Origin: Nitratiruptor sp. YY08-10
Lineage (GTDB): Bacteria > Campylobacterota > Campylobacteria > Campylobacterales > Nitratiruptoraceae
Direction: 5' to 3'
Length of the DNA stretch: 64,000 bases
Assembly: GCF_016629565.1 (NCBI RefSeq)
Contig: NZ_AP023057.1
Span: 310,001 to 374,000 of the forward strand
The position numbers and the translations under genes are program-made. Shown piece by piece: positions 15,388 to 25,165 of the stretch; the first letter of the stretch is position 1; each line of letters opens with the position of its first letter. Below the pieces are notes generated by a model. It was not told the DNA's origin. It ran no database searches and saw only the letters and a list, made by a program, of their open reading frames with translations.

Positions 15388-17261
15388 AACAGATACTCCA
15401 CATTAAACCAAATTTTTCTATCGAGGACAGGAATGGCATACGGAAGATTACGGTATGCTTGTTTAAAACCTGTCCCGAAAATGTTTTCTCCCCGTACTCC
15501 AATGGAAAAATCTTTTGTAAAATGGTATTTGATAGCAGCAGTATAATCCAGTGATGCATCAACATTTATTCCGGCATACTCGTAGCTGCTTTTATAGGTC
15601 AGTTCGTTGTAAATGTCATATTTTCCAAAACTATTGAATGACTGGAACAGTGCTCCATATTTTGGGGAGTATTCGATATCTTGATTGTTGTATCCTTTAA
15701 AAAAGGCAAGTTTATATCTGTTGAAAAGGTCTTGTGTATAGTCATATTCAATGGAAAATATATATCTTTTTATTTTTTTGTTTGTATAGTTGATGTATCC
15801 GGATGAAGGAGAGTAGATAACAGCGTTTTTAGCTCTATTGTATCCCACTTGAAATCGCAAAGAGTGCTGTTGATTAAGATTGTATCGAAGGCTGGACGCT
15901 ACTACGAAAATTCTGGGCATTTTCAGTTGGCTATTTGCTTTAAATGGAATTTTGTTTGGTGAATAGAGTTTGTAAAAGGCTATGGGGCGATATGTATCGG
16001 TAAGAAAAAGTTTGAATTTTCCTTTATTTTGATTGAAATGTTGTAAATAGCCTATTCTTATTACAGATTGATTGGTATTGGGGACCTTTTTGTCATACCG
16101 GTAAAAATCTTGTTTAAATGAGGCTATCAGCATCTTATTTTTTGCCAGGTTATATTTGTCTTCAATGTAAAGTGAGTAAAGATCCAGCCCATTTTCGTAT
16201 GATGTTTGTGTTGTATCGAATGTCCCATCCATTGTAAATTTTTTATATTTGTAAAATCCTCCTAGTAAGAATGAGTTGTTGCCATATCGAAAAAACTTTT
16301 CGGCAATGATGGAGTAGATTTTGTCTTTGAAATGCGTGTTGTAATATGTCACATATCCCAAATTCCCGGCATTGATCCCTGATGGATCGACGTAGGTTCT
16401 ATCATAATACAAATTGTCATAGGCCAATTGGAGTTTGTAGTTCTCCTTGCTCTCTTTTGTGATATGGAGATATTGATGCCTTGCATCCAATCCGCCGCCT
16501 TCAGGCGTAAAATCTTTACTGTGTCCCAAAAAAGAGTCGCTCTTTTTTTTGTAATTGCCTATTTCTAATCTATAATCGTTATAGAATAAATTTGTATAGA
16601 TATTGTAGCCGTCTTTGTCGCTACTGATTGAATGATTGAGATGGGAATACTTTTTCTGGTTGATATTGTCACTATTGATATATGCAAACCAGGAAAATTT
16701 ACCTTCCGTCGTATGGGCATAGTATATATCTGATTCGTAGCTCTTTTTGTTGTCAGCAAGAAGCCGTATTTTTCCACCTTCCTCTCTTTCCGGTTTTTTT
16801 GTATAGAGTTTAATTATAAAAAGACCCGTTTCATTGCCAAACTCGATAGAGGAAGAGCCGCGATAAAACTCTATATGGTCGATATATTCGATAGGCATAT
16901 CTCCCCATATCAGTAATGCACTGCCAAAAGAGGTGGATGTCATATCGTGATCGTTGATATACAGTCTGATGGAACTAAGAGGAATATAGCTTGTTGATGG
17001 AAAAGAGAAAAGGTAGAGATTGTTTGGTGTTCGCGTTAGATGAAACATTTGTATAGTTTTTAGTACATCAAGGAGCGTTTTTGCCTGCATTTTCTCCAAA
17101 TCATCTCTTGTATAAATATCAATTAGACCAGCACTCTCTTTTTTTGTGATTTTAGAGAGTTCCGCTTCTTTTCTGTACTCTTGGAGCAGCGTATCCAAAT
17201 CTGTAGCATAGGAAATACATGAGAAAATTAATATCAATATATATAAAGCAATTTTTTTCAT
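15384..17261 (-). CDS. TonB-dependent outer-membrane receptor
   Basis: A 625-residue outer-membrane protein with signal peptide (MKKIALYILILIF, cut near residue 19). It has a plug domain (about 40-140: IYTRDDLEKMQAKTLLDVL, IEFYRGSSSIEFG) and a beta-barrel ending in an aromatic residue (VEYLF), the usual signal for barrel insertion. The start is set at ATG 17261 because AGGAGC precedes it; an upstream in-frame ATG lacks this. It is the first gene of a three-gene operon with a periplasmic YfiR-like protein and a GGDEF-EAL enzyme, so it may work as a sensor of an external ligand as well as, or rather than, an importer. The ligand is unknown. Confidence 0.85.
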   Translation of the reverse strand: MKKIALYILILIFSCISYATDLDTLLQEYRKEAELSKITKKESAGLIDIYTRDDLEKMQAKTLLDVLKTIQMFHLTRTPNNLYLFSFPSTSYIPLSSIRLYINDHDMTSTSFGSALLIWGDMPIEYIDHIEFYRGSSSIEFGNETGLFIIKLYTKKPEREEGGKIRLLADNKKSYESDIYYAHTTEGKFSWFAYINSDNINQKKYSHLNHSISSDKDGYNIYTNLFYNDYRLEIGNYKKKSDSFLGHSKDFTPEGGGLDARHQYLHITKESKENYKLQLAYDNLYYDRTYVDPSGINAGNLGYVTYYNTHFKDKIYSIIAEKFFRYGNNSFLLGGFYKYKKFTMDGTFDTTQTSYENGLDLYSLYIEDKYNLAKNKMLIASFKQDFYRYDKKVPNTNQSVIRIGYLQHFNQNKGKFKLFLTDTYRPIAFYKLYSPNKIPFKANSQLKMPRIFVVASSLRYNLNQQHSLRFQVGYNRAKNAVIYSPSSGYINYTNKKIKRYIFSIEYDYTQDLFNRYKLAFFKGYNNQDIEYSPKYGALFQSFNSFGKYDIYNELTYKSSYEYAGINVDASLDYTAAIKYHFTKDFSIGVRGENIFGTGFKQAYRNLPYAIPVLDRKIWFNVEYLF

Positions 17262-17369
17262 ATATTGCTCCTTAATCTTTCTTAAAAACAAGAATATGGG
17301 ATTTTATCAAAATGAGAATTAGCATTTATTAAAATAGATGCAATTGAAGATTGAAGTTATAAGTAGGAG

Positions 17370-17445
17370 TGGTGGCCAGAGGCGGATTCGAACCGCCGAC
17401 ACAGGGATTTTCAGTCCCTTGCTCTACCTACTGAGCTATCTGGCC
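17370..17445 (-). tRNA. tRNA-Phe (GAA)
   Basis: The minus strand folds as a 76-base tRNA with encoded CCA: acceptor GGCCAGA/TCTGGCC, D-arm GCTC/GAGC, anticodon arm AGGGA/TCCCT with loop CTGAAAA (anticodon GAA), variable GTGTC and T-arm GGCGG/CCGCC. It stands alone between the TonB receptor and murD genes. Confidence 0.97.
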
Positions 17446-17485
17446 AAGCGAAGTTGAATGAAATTATACTTACAAATGTTAAAAA

Positions 17486-18673
17486 TCAGCTTAAAACAAG
17501 CTGTTTGAATGTTTCTCCACGATCTTTATAGTTTTTGAACTGATCCAGACTGGCACAAGCTGGAGAAAGAAGTGCCACTTCTCCTTTTTTCATCCTCTTT
17601 TTTATCATATCGACTGCTCTTTCCAAAGTTTTTGTGCTGTGAACCGGCAGGTTGTACTTTTTTGCAACTTCTATGATGTGTGGTTCGGCTTTACCAATGG
17701 CGTAGATATCCACATTGTGCAGATTTTTGATCAAAGGTTCCAAATTGACGCCTTTGTTGTCTCCACCGAGGATGAGATGGATCCTTGTATCTTTATATCT
17801 CGAAATAGCGGCTAAAGTTGCATCGATGTTTGTCGCTTTGCTGTCATCAACCCAGACTCTCCCTTCTATATCTCTAAATTCTTCTTGTTTATGTGGATCA
17901 AGAGAAAAAGTGTTGATCGTTTTATAATCGATCCTATGAAACAGTATCTTTTTCACAGCAAGTGCCAAGAGGGCATCGAGCAAAAAAGCGCCATGAAAGT
18001 TGATTCTATATGGATCTATGTTGAAACGATCACACAGATCATCGATACCTTCATACCCTATGAGGTAGCCATTGGTAGAGATATGTTCATACTGTTTTGG
18101 CACAAGAGCGACTTCTCCCTCTTTGAGTTTCGAAAGGGGTCTGAGTTTTGCCTCTTCATATGCTTCAAAACTTTCATGCCAACTGATATGATCCGGAGTA
18201 ATAGGAAGTAAAACATACAGATTTGGTTTTGCAATTTTCGTGTAGTGCAATGTAAAAGAGCTCGTCTCTAAAACCCAGATTCTTGCCTTTGGATCTAGTT
18301 TGGCCAAGGGTGTACCGATATTGCCTCCTGCCACTGTCTTTTTTTCTGATAAAAGGTGGGTAATCATCTGAGTGGTGGTTGTCTTTCCATTGGTTCCGCT
18401 GACCCAGATGCTATAGGGCATCTGTAGGGCAAAAAGATCATATTCGCTTACTATTTTGTTTTTGGCTTTTTGGATGGTGGGATGGGATGGTGGGATGCCT
18501 GGACTTGGTACAACGATATCGAACATGGCTGGATCGAATGCTTTGAAAGGCTGGTGCAAAAAACCTTCATTATCTTGATACGTCTCTTCGATCTCTTCGA
18601 AAAATATAGCATTTCCAAACTTTTTTGCCAATGCTTTCGTTGTCTTGCCAAATCCCAAAAGTGCTATCATCAT
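17486..18673 (-). CDS. murD: UDP-N-acetylmuramoylalanine--D-glutamate ligase
   Basis: A 395-residue cytoplasmic ligase that adds D-Glu to UDP-MurNAc-L-Ala. The ATP-binding loop [11 protein letters not shown] is at about residues 92-102, the carbamylated-Lys/Mg region is around ETSSF, and [16 protein letters not shown] is the MurD signature in the central/C-terminal part. It is somewhat shorter than the E. coli enzyme (438), as is usual in Campylobacterota. The first ATG (18673) overlaps the mraY stop (ATGA), so the two are co-translated; mraY-murD is a widespread pair. Confidence 0.96.
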   Translation of the reverse strand: MMIALLGFGKTTKALAKKFGNAIFFEEIEETYQDNEGFLHQPFKAFDPAMFDIVVPSPGIPPSHPTIQKAKNKIVSEYDLFALQMPYSIWVSGTNGKTTTTQMITHLLSEKKTVAGGNIGTPLAKLDPKARIWVLETSSFTLHYTKIAKPNLYVLLPITPDHISWHESFEAYEEAKLRPLSKLKEGEVALVPKQYEHISTNGYLIGYEGIDDLCDRFNIDPYRINFHGAFLLDALLALAVKKILFHRIDYKTINTFSLDPHKQEEFRDIEGRVWVDDSKATNIDATLAAISRYKDTRIHLILGGDNKGVNLEPLIKNLHNVDIYAIGKAEPHIIEVAKKYNLPVHSTKTLERAVDMIKKRMKKGEVALLSPACASLDQFKNYKDRGETFKQLVLS

Positions 18674-19734
18674 CGAATCTTTAATGTAATGAGTGCTATG
18701 AGATTTGAAATGAGAGCGATAATCCAGAACCGAACAATGATTTTGCTCTCATTCCAGTTTTTCTGTTCGAAATGGTGGTGAATAGGAGCCATAAGAAAGA
18801 CCCGTTTCTTTCTTAGTTTAAAGCTGCTAACTTGAATGATGACCGAAAGTGCTTCCATGACAAAGACAAAACCTATGAGAATGAGTAAAATTTCACTTTT
18901 TGATATGATAGCCATATATCCTATGAAAGCTCCTAATGTTAGGCTGCCGCTATCTCCCATGAAAACCTCCGCAGGGTGACAGTTGTACCATAAAAATCCG
19001 ATCAGACTCCCCGCAAATGCGGCGGCAACGATGCTCACTTCTCCAACTCCGATAATTTTTGGAAGCAATAGATAATGACTCAAAACGGCGTTTCCTGTAA
19101 TATAGGTAATAATGGCGAGCGTTGTAAGAGCCATAATGGAAGGGACAGTAGCTAAGCCATCCAGCCCGTCAGTAAGATTGACGGCATTGGATGTGGCGAC
19201 GATAACCAGTGTCCAAAACAGAACCGCTGATATATTCATATCGAAAAGAGGGTATTTGTAAAACGGGACATAAAGATCTGTACTCAAGTGGGCATATCCA
19301 TACAGATAGAGTGATACTAAAAAGGCAACCAAGATTTGCAAAAAAAATTTTTTCTTGGCACTGAGTCCGCTTTGGTTGGATCGTTTGGTTATTTTTCCAT
19401 AATCGTCAATGACGCCTATGGCCAAAAATCCAAGAATGGTTAAAAATGCTCCCAAAACATACGGGTTGTGTATTTTGACAGTGAGCAAAGAAGCAAGAAG
19501 TGCAGAAAATATGAATACTACTCCCCCCATCGTAGGGGTGTTGGCTTTTTTCTTGTGATGTTCCGGAGCCAAAGAGTAGATTGGCTGATAGGAGCTTTTT
19601 TTCATCGCCCAGCGTATAAATTTTGGCATAAGATAAAGTGTAAAGAAAAATGCGAAAAAGAAGGCGATACCGGCTCGTACTGTAATGTATTGGAATATAT
19701 TGATATGAAAAACGGAATAGAAATAGTAGAGCAT
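18670..19734 (-). CDS. mraY: Phospho-N-acetylmuramoyl-pentapeptide transferase
   Basis: A 354-residue polytopic membrane enzyme that moves phospho-MurNAc-pentapeptide to undecaprenyl phosphate (lipid I synthesis). About ten hydrophobic segments and the family motifs are seen: [20 protein letters not shown] (catalytic Asp pair), [13 protein letters not shown] and the C-terminal APIHHHFE. The start is ATG 19734, where the family's N-terminus begins; the frame runs further upstream but that part is not MraY-like. The gene is divergent from fabG with 79 bases between them, which must hold both promoters. Confidence 0.96.
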   Translation of the reverse strand: MLYYFYSVFHINIFQYITVRAGIAFFFAFFFTLYLMPKFIRWAMKKSSYQPIYSLAPEHHKKKANTPTMGGVVFIFSALLASLLTVKIHNPYVLGAFLTILGFLAIGVIDDYGKITKRSNQSGLSAKKKFFLQILVAFLVSLYLYGYAHLSTDLYVPFYKYPLFDMNISAVLFWTLVIVATSNAVNLTDGLDGLATVPSIMALTTLAIITYITGNAVLSHYLLLPKIIGVGEVSIVAAAFAGSLIGFLWYNCHPAEVFMGDSGSLTLGAFIGYMAIISKSEILLILIGFVFVMEALSVIIQVSSFKLRKKRVFLMAPIHHHFEQKNWNESKIIVRFWIIALISNLIALITLKIR

Positions 19735-19813
19735 CTTTTGCCTTGATACAGTTAAAGTGATTTGAAGAGAAATGTTACTACAATTTAGGTAAATATTTGG
19801 TAAAAGGAGAGCA

Positions 19814-20557
19814 ATGCTATTTAGTGGAAAAAATGTCCTTGTGACAGGTGCAAGCAGAGGAATCGGTGCGCAGATTGCAAAAGTTCTTGCTGGATACGGG
19901 TTGAAAGTATGGATCAACTACCGAAGTGGAGCCGAGGCAGCTGATACGATAAAAGCTGAAATTGAAGCAGCCGGCGGAGAAGCGGCGGTCATTGGCTTTG
20001 ATGTGAGTGATGAAAAAGCTTTCGTTGAGGCTGTTAAAACGATTATCGATAGCGATGGGGAATTGAGTTATCTTGTTAATAACGCCGGTATCACCAAAGA
20101 CAAACTTGCTATGCGTATGAGCGTAGAAGATTTTGAAAGTGTCATCAGAGCCAATTTGACAAGTGCTTTTGTAGGGTGCCGAGAAGCGCTCAAGGTGATG
20201 AGCAAAAAAAGATTTGGGAGTGTGGTGAATATTTCCAGTATTGTCGGAGAAGCCGGAAACGCAGGGCAGGTCAACTACAGTGCAAGTAAGGGCGGAATGA
20301 TTGCGATGACAAAATCTTTTGCCCTTGAAGGGGCCGCACGAGGGATTCGTTTTAACTGTGTTACTCCAGGTTTTATCGCAACCGATATGACGAAAGAACT
20401 CAAAGAGGAGATTAAAGAAGCCTATATATCCAAAATTCCACTGAAGCGATTTGGTGACCCAAAAGAGGTGGCTGAAGCCGTTGCTTTTTTACTGAGTGAT
20501 GGCGCGGGATATATTACAGGTGAGACGATTAAAGTAAATGGTGGAATGTATTTATAA
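19814..20557 (+). CDS. fabG: 3-oxoacyl-[acyl-carrier-protein] reductase
   Basis: A 247-residue short-chain dehydrogenase that reduces 3-oxoacyl-ACP with NADPH in fatty acid elongation. The cofactor loop TGASRGIG is at residues 11-18, followed by NNAG, the catalytic Ser in NISSIVG and YSASK with the catalytic Tyr and Lys. The C-terminus [14 protein letters not shown] is typical. The ATG has AAAGGAGAG just upstream. It heads fabG-acpP-fabF-accA, so the cell keeps four fatty acid synthesis genes together. Confidence 0.96.
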   Translation: MLFSGKNVLVTGASRGIGAQIAKVLAGYGLKVWINYRSGAEAADTIKAEIEAAGGEAAVIGFDVSDEKAFVEAVKTIIDSDGELSYLVNNAGITKDKLAMRMSVEDFESVIRANLTSAFVGCREALKVMSKKRFGSVVNISSIVGEAGNAGQVNYSASKGGMIAMTKSFALEGAARGIRFNCVTPGFIATDMTKELKEEIKEAYISKIPLKRFGDPKEVAEAVAFLLSDGAGYITGETIKVNGGMYL

Positions 20558-20569
20558 GGATTTTTTTGT

Positions 20570-20575
20570 TACAAT
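20570..20575 (+). promoter_or_regulatory. Putative -10 box for acpP
   Basis: TACAAT lies 31 bases before the acpP ATG, preceded by an AT-rich T-run. It would let acpP be expressed above fabG levels, as is usual for this abundant protein. Confidence 0.55.
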
Positions 20576-20606
20576 CAGGCGAACACAATACAGATAAGGA
20601 GTCATA

Positions 20607-20843
20607 ATGGCAGATATTTTCGAACAGGTAAAAGAGGTAGTTGTAGAACAGCTCAATGCAAATCCTGATGAGGTAAAACCTGAGTCTCGATTTGTAGAAG
20701 ACTTGAATGCAGATAGCTTGGATGTTGTGGAATTAGTAATGGCGTTGGAAGAGAAGTTTGGTATTGAAATTCCTGATGAAGATGCGGAAAAGATTCAAAC
20801 AGTCGGTGATGCGGTAAAATACATCGAAGAACACAAATCCTAA
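20607..20843 (+). CDS. acpP: Acyl carrier protein
   Basis: A 78-residue, very acidic four-helix protein that carries growing acyl chains. The phosphopantetheine site is Ser in [11 protein letters not shown] (about residue 37), and the C-terminal helix ends [15 protein letters not shown] lies nine bases before the ATG. It has its own likely promoter on the left and a strong hairpin terminator right after its stop, so it can be transcribed as a short abundant mRNA within the fab cluster. Confidence 0.98.
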   Translation: MADIFEQVKEVVVEQLNANPDEVKPESRFVEDLNADSLDVVELVMALEEKFGIEIPDEDAEKIQTVGDAVKYIEEHKS

Positions 20844-20873
20844 ATCAAGCGGGGTAAGCCCCCTTGATTTTTA
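20842..20873 (+). terminator. Intrinsic terminator after acpP
   Basis: AATCAAG plus GGGG pairs with CCCC plus CTTGATT around loop TAAG, with one bulged C, followed by TTTT. It begins at the acpP stop codon and lies 45 bases before fabF, so it should separate acpP from fabF, at least partly. Confidence 0.85.
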
Positions 20874-20917
20874 GTGAGTTTGTACAATTGACTAAAGATC
20901 AAGGATAGGGAGTAGTT

Positions 20918-22141
20918 TTGAGAAGAGTTGTTGTAACCGGTCTTGGAATGATCAATTCTTTGGGACACGATAAAAGAAGCGCATTTGATGCTATTGTGAA
21001 TGGAGAGACGGGGATTGATCATATTACACTTTTTGATCCTTCTAACCAATCGGTAAAAATTGCTGCAGAAGTGAAAAAATTCGATCCTACAACGGTACTC
21101 GATCCGAAAGATGTAAAAAAAGCGGATCGTTTTATTCAGCTCGGTATCAAGGCGGCGCGTGAAGCGATGGCGGATGCAGGATTTGATGGTGAAGTAGATA
21201 ATGATAGATTCGGAATCAGTTCAGCTTCCGGTATCGGAGGGCTCGCAACGATCGAGAAAAATGCAGTTGTTTGCAATACCAGAGGTCCAAGAAGAATCAG
21301 TCCGTTTTTTATCCCGTCGGCTCTTGTCAATATGCTTGGGGGCTTCATCTCTATCGAACATAAACTCAAAGGCCCGAATCTTTCCAGCGTGACAGCCTGT
21401 GCAGCAGGAACCCATGCGATCACAGAAGCTGCAAAAACGATCATGCTCGGCGGAGCTGACAGAATGCTCGTTGTAGGCTCTGAAGCTGCTATTTGTCCTA
21501 TTGGTATCGGCGGGTTTGCTGCGATGAAAGCACTTTCGACATACAATGACGATCCAAAGCATGCATCGCGCCCTTTTGATGCAAAAAGAAACGGTTTTGT
21601 GATGGGAGAGGGAAGCGGTGCACTAGTACTAGAAGAGTATGAGGCAGCCAAAGCAAGAGGGGCAAAAATCTATGCTGAACTTATAGGCTTTGGAGAAAGT
21701 GGTGATGCAAACCACATCACGACTCCTGCTCCTGAAGGAGAAGGGGCATATAGAGCCATGAGAGCTGCTTTAAATATGGCAGGTGTTAATAAAGTCGATT
21801 ATATCAATGCGCACGGAACCAGCACGAAATATAATGACTGGTATGAAACAATGGCGATCAAAAAGCTGTTTGGTGGCAAAGAGAACTGTCCTCCTGTCAG
21901 CTCGACAAAAGGTCAAACCGCACACTGTCTCGGTGCAGCGGGAGCGATTGAGGCGGTCATTACTCTCATGGCGCTGACAGAAGGCGTTATTCCGCCAACG
22001 ATCAATTATGAAGAGCCTGATCCAGACTGTGATCTTGACTATGTGCCTAATGAGGCAAGAAAAGCAGATTTGGAAATTGTTATGAGCAACTCTTTTGGAT
22101 TTGGCGGTACAAACGGTGTCGTCGTATTCAAAAAGGTTTAA
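20918..22141 (+). CDS. fabF: 3-oxoacyl-[acyl-carrier-protein] synthase II
   Basis: A 407-residue condensing enzyme extending acyl-ACP with malonyl-ACP. The catalytic Cys is in [10 protein letters not shown] (about residue 160), one His is in [11 protein letters not shown] and the second in [15 protein letters not shown], with the C-terminal GFGGTN loop. The start is a TTG at 20918 ([10 protein letters not shown] follows directly) with AGGGAG upstream; no ATG is available at this place. A TACAAT box at 20882-20887 could be its own promoter after the acpP terminator. It is followed two bases later by accA. Confidence 0.96.
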   Translation: MRRVVVTGLGMINSLGHDKRSAFDAIVNGETGIDHITLFDPSNQSVKIAAEVKKFDPTTVLDPKDVKKADRFIQLGIKAAREAMADAGFDGEVDNDRFGISSASGIGGLATIEKNAVVCNTRGPRRISPFFIPSALVNMLGGFISIEHKLKGPNLSSVTACAAGTHAITEAAKTIMLGGADRMLVVGSEAAICPIGIGGFAAMKALSTYNDDPKHASRPFDAKRNGFVMGEGSGALVLEEYEAAKARGAKIYAELIGFGESGDANHITTPAPEGEGAYRAMRAALNMAGVNKVDYINAHGTSTKYNDWYETMAIKKLFGGKENCPPVSSTKGQTAHCLGAAGAIEAVITLMALTEGVIPPTINYEEPDPDCDLDYVPNEARKADLEIVMSNSFGFGGTNGVVVFKKV

Positions 22142-22143
22142 AG

Positions 22144-23079
22144 TTGGCAACATACCTCGATTTTGAGCAAAAAATCAAAGAGATCGAAAATGAGCTCGAA
22201 GCGGCGAAAGCGAGAGGCGATACTGCTGCTATCGAGATATTTGAAAAGGATCTGCAAAAAGAGGCTTCCAAGACCTATAAAAATCTGAGCGATTATCAAA
22301 AACTCCAACTTGCAAGGCACCCAGATAGACCCTATGCCCTTGATTATATCCGTCTCATTTTGGATGATGCGTATGAAATTCATGGAGACAGATGTTTTCG
22401 GGATGATCCTGCAATCCTTTGCTACCTTGGATACATCGATGGCCAAAAGACTCTTGTTATAGGGGAGCAAAAAGGGAGAGGGACGAAAAACAAGCTCAAA
22501 AGAAATTTTGGTATGCCGCATCCAGAAGGATATAGAAAAGCACTTCGGGCTGCAAAAATGGCCGAAAAATTTGGTCTGCCTATTTTGATGCTAATCGATA
22601 CACCAGGGGCATATCCGGGTATCGGAGCAGAAGAGCGAGGGCAGAGTGAGGCGATAGCAAGAAATCTTTTTGAATTTAGCATGCTTGACACCGCGACTGT
22701 TTCGATTGTGATAGGTGAAGGGGGGAGCGGTGGTGCGCTTGCCATTGGAGTTGCCGATAAATTGGCAATGCTAAAATATTCCGTTTTTAGTGTGATCTCT
22801 CCTGAGGGGTGTGCGGCAATTTTGTGGAATGACCCTTCGAAAGTAGAGCAGGCCACAAAAGCTTTGAAAATTACGGCAGAGGATTTGAAAGAACTTGGAC
22901 TTATCGATGATATTATCGAGGAACCTTTTATGGGGGCCCACAGAGATAAAGAGGGTGCTGCAAAAGCGTTGAAAGAATATTATGTAAAAAGTATTCAAGA
23001 GCTTATGGCGATGGATCCAAAAGAACGCCTAGAAAAGCGATACGAAAAATTGATGCATATGGGGAGATTTAAAGAGTAG
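22144..23079 (+). CDS. accA: Acetyl-CoA carboxylase carboxyltransferase subunit alpha
   Basis: A 311-residue subunit that, with AccD, transfers the carboxyl group from biotin to acetyl-CoA. Family patterns include [19 protein letters not shown]-like [40 protein letters not shown] and [12 protein letters not shown]. The start is TTG 22144, two bases after the fabF stop, with AAAGG in the fabF end as the ribosome site. The 3' end overlaps a convergent gene by 11 bases. Confidence 0.96.
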   Translation: MATYLDFEQKIKEIENELEAAKARGDTAAIEIFEKDLQKEASKTYKNLSDYQKLQLARHPDRPYALDYIRLILDDAYEIHGDRCFRDDPAILCYLGYIDGQKTLVIGEQKGRGTKNKLKRNFGMPHPEGYRKALRAAKMAEKFGLPILMLIDTPGAYPGIGAEERGQSEAIARNLFEFSMLDTATVSIVIGEGGSGGALAIGVADKLAMLKYSVFSVISPEGCAAILWNDPSKVEQATKALKITAEDLKELGLIDDIIEEPFMGAHRDKEGAAKALKEYYVKSIQELMAMDPKERLEKRYEKLMHMGRFKE

Positions 23080-23338
23080 TCTCCCCATTGATTCCATGCT
23101 CTTCCAAAAAGTGCTTGAGTTTAACAATCTCCTCTTTGTTATTTATTTCATTATTGTGAATGATGAGAACCACCTCTTTTCCTTCGCTATCGATAACTTT
23201 GATATGGTTTTTCTTTGTGTGTTCGATAGTAAAGCCGAGGTGTTCGAGAAGATTTTCTACCCCTTTCCAATCCAGATTGGAAGGAATGGGATGGGAAAAT
23301 ATTTTTTGTAGTTTTTTTTGGAGCTTGTGAAGTCCCAT
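23069..23338 (-). CDS. HicA-like toxin-fold protein without a HicB partner
   Basis: An 89-residue basic protein. The region 18-83 ([16 protein letters not shown], then KKNHIKV, then [12 protein letters not shown], then a final helix) follows the double-stranded RNA-binding-like HicA fold, with the conserved His (about residue 44) after the first strand. HicA toxins cut mRNA and are normally encoded next to a HicB antitoxin; none is here. Instead it follows a DUF465 gene by two bases. It may be a chromosomal, non-toxic RNA-binding relative. An N-terminal helix of 17 residues precedes the HicA-like part. Confidence 0.65.
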   Translation of the reverse strand: MGLHKLQKKLQKIFSHPIPSNLDWKGVENLLEHLGFTIEHTKKNHIKVIDSEGKEVVLIIHNNEINNKEEIVKLKHFLEEHGINGETTL

Positions 23339-23340
23339 GG

Positions 23341-23571
23341 TTACATCCCATGCTCTTTTTTGTATTGCATGACTATGGCGTATGCTTCATCCTTGAGTTT
23401 AAGTTTTTCAAGTTTGAGTTTTTCAAGTTCGATATCTTCCATGTGTTCACGACCTTCTTCAACATCCTTGACGATTTTTTTCAGCTCATCGTGTCTTTCG
23501 ATAAGTTTGTCAAAATGAGGGTTTTCTTGACGAATCTTGTTGATCAATTCTTGTGGAAATTCTTCTAACAT
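23341..23571 (-). CDS. DUF465/YdcH family small coiled-coil protein
   Basis: A 76-residue charged helical protein beginning with FPQELINKIRQENPHFDKLIERHDELKKIV, the DUF465 (YdcH) pattern, followed by two short LEKLKL helices that likely pair back as a hairpin. The ATG has AAGGAGCAAAT upstream. The family's function is unknown. It forms a two-gene unit with the HicA-like gene. Confidence 0.85.
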   Translation of the reverse strand: MLEEFPQELINKIRQENPHFDKLIERHDELKKIVKDVEEGREHMEDIELEKLKLEKLKLKDEAYAIVMQYKKEHGM

Positions 23572-23602
23572 ATTTGCTCCTTTTTTCTTTCAATTGTAGC
23601 AT

Positions 23603-24787
23603 TTAGGTTCTGTATTCTGCATTAATCTTGACATACTCATAGCCAAGATCGCATCCATACGCTGTAAATGAACCGTCGTTTATGCCAAGATCACAGTGAA
23701 TCACAAATTCATCCTGTTTCATGACCTGATGTGCTTTTTCTTCTTGTTCGGCATCAAATAGGTTTTGGCCTTTATCATACACAACCACATCTCCTATGGA
23801 GATTGTGAGTCTTTTTTCATCGCATTCTACGCCGCTGGCACCGATAGTGGATGCGATTCTTCCCCAGTTTGGATCTTCTCCAAAAAGTGCTGTTTTTACT
23901 AAAAGAGAATTGGTAAGGGCTTTGGCGGCAATTTGGGCTTCCTTATCATTGGCTGCACCTGTAATTTTAAACGCTACCAGTTTTTTTGCTCCCTCTCCAT
24001 CTTTGACGATCTGTAGAGCAAGATGGTGCATGATAGTATAAAGGGCATATTCAAAAGCTTCTTGGTCATATGTGCCACTTTTTCCGTTGGCCATCAAAAA
24101 AACTGAATCATTTGTCGAAGTGTCCCCATCAACACTGATGGCATTGAACGTGGTTTGCGCATATTTTTGTAAAAGAGGTTTCATGGCTTCTTGAGGGATA
24201 TTGGCATCGGTTACAATGAAGCAGAGCATTGTCGCCATTGTTGGGTTGATCATCCCAGCACCCTTGGCAAATCCGGCGATATGAAAAGATGAGCCATTAT
24301 CAAGTTCCACTTTGAATCCTATATATTTAGGAAAAGTATCGGTAGTCATGATGGCCTTGGCGAAACGCTCACTGTTTTTTGCATGTAAATCAAACGATAA
24401 AGCTGCATTGATGATCTTCTCTTTTGGAAGGCGAACACCGATGACCCCGGTTGAACTCATGATAGGATTGTGAAGAGAAAATTTTGTTTGTAGGGCTGAT
24501 ACAATCTCTTCGATATCTTCGATACCCTCATCGCTCGTTATGGCGTTGGCATTTTTGGAATTGACTAAAATAAAGTTGCTTGTTTTGATAGCATGTTTTT
24601 GGAAATGCTTAATGGGTGCTGCTTGGAATCTGTTTTGCGTAAAAATGGCCGCAACATTTGCAGGAGTATCCGAGTAGAGAAATCCAAGATCAAGACCCTC
24701 TTTTTTGAGTCCTGCCATCACTCCGTCACAATAAAAACCTTCAACATGTTCAATAGGGTTTTGTATTGGAAAGAGCTGGAAATGCAT
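23603..24787 (-). CDS. argJ: Bifunctional glutamate N-acetyltransferase/amino-acid acetyltransferase
   Basis: A 394-residue enzyme of the cyclic arginine pathway that moves the acetyl group from N-acetylornithine to glutamate. The self-cleavage site with nucleophile Thr is in [16 protein letters not shown] (cut before the second Thr, about residue 183). Other family blocks are [36 protein letters not shown] and the C-terminal [23 protein letters not shown]. The full alpha and beta chains are present. Ornithine made by this pathway is used by argF elsewhere in the window. Confidence 0.96.
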   Translation of the reverse strand: MHFQLFPIQNPIEHVEGFYCDGVMAGLKKEGLDLGFLYSDTPANVAAIFTQNRFQAAPIKHFQKHAIKTSNFILVNSKNANAITSDEGIEDIEEIVSALQTKFSLHNPIMSSTGVIGVRLPKEKIINAALSFDLHAKNSERFAKAIMTTDTFPKYIGFKVELDNGSSFHIAGFAKGAGMINPTMATMLCFIVTDANIPQEAMKPLLQKYAQTTFNAISVDGDTSTNDSVFLMANGKSGTYDQEAFEYALYTIMHHLALQIVKDGEGAKKLVAFKITGAANDKEAQIAAKALTNSLLVKTALFGEDPNWGRIASTIGASGVECDEKRLTISIGDVVVYDKGQNLFDAEQEEKAHQVMKQDEFVIHCDLGINDGSFTAYGCDLGYEYVKINAEYRT

Positions 24788-24830
24788 GATAAGCCTTTGA
24801 GAAAAAGTGAGGGGGAGAAAGGAGACCCGG

Positions 24831-25034
24831 TTACAGGTCCACTTGAAAATTTTTCTTTTTAAGAATTCTCAAACCCTTTGCAGATACTTTGATCTTTTTC
24901 TTGGTACCGTCTGGAAGCGTAACACGTACAGTTCTGATATTTGGTAAAAATCTTCTTTTGGTTTTATTGTTTGCGTGGCTGACATTGTGACCAGTGATCG
25001 GTTTCTTGCCAGTGACTTGACATTTTTTGGACAT
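24831..25034 (-). CDS. rpmB: 50S ribosomal protein L28
   Basis: A 67-residue basic ribosomal protein: [22 protein letters not shown], then [12 protein letters not shown] and the C-terminal [11 protein letters not shown]. Only one Cys remains of the zinc set found in some L28 proteins. The start is ATG 25034, the family N-terminus, preceded by GGTGAAGGC; a GTG three codons earlier is less likely. It is divergent from rpe. Confidence 0.95.
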   Translation of the reverse strand: MSKKCQVTGKKPITGHNVSHANNKTKRRFLPNIRTVRVTLPDGTKKKIKVSAKGLRILKKKNFQVDL

Positions 25035-25131
25035 TGCCTTCACCTTTATTTGGTTTTTTTGAGTTTTGAATGATATGAAAAAAATGATTAAGAATAGCTT
25101 AATTTAAACTAATTTTTAGCTTTTGCTTTTG

Positions 25132-25145
25132 GTATAATTATACCA
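25132..25145. promoter_or_regulatory. Palindromic overlapping -10 boxes between rpmB and rpe
   Basis: GGTATAATTATACC is a perfect 14-base palindrome that gives TATAAT on both strands (25134-25139 plus, 25143-25138 minus). It can serve as the -10 box for rpe, whose ATG is 27 bases away, and for rpmB 97 bases the other way; only one polymerase could bind at a time. Confidence 0.7.
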
Positions 25146-25165
25146 ATTTTACCCAAAGGATATGA

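Noticed and set aside
21501-22160. Long minus-strand frames over fabF
   Set aside because: They overlap a complete condensing enzyme with all catalytic residues and have no start signals.
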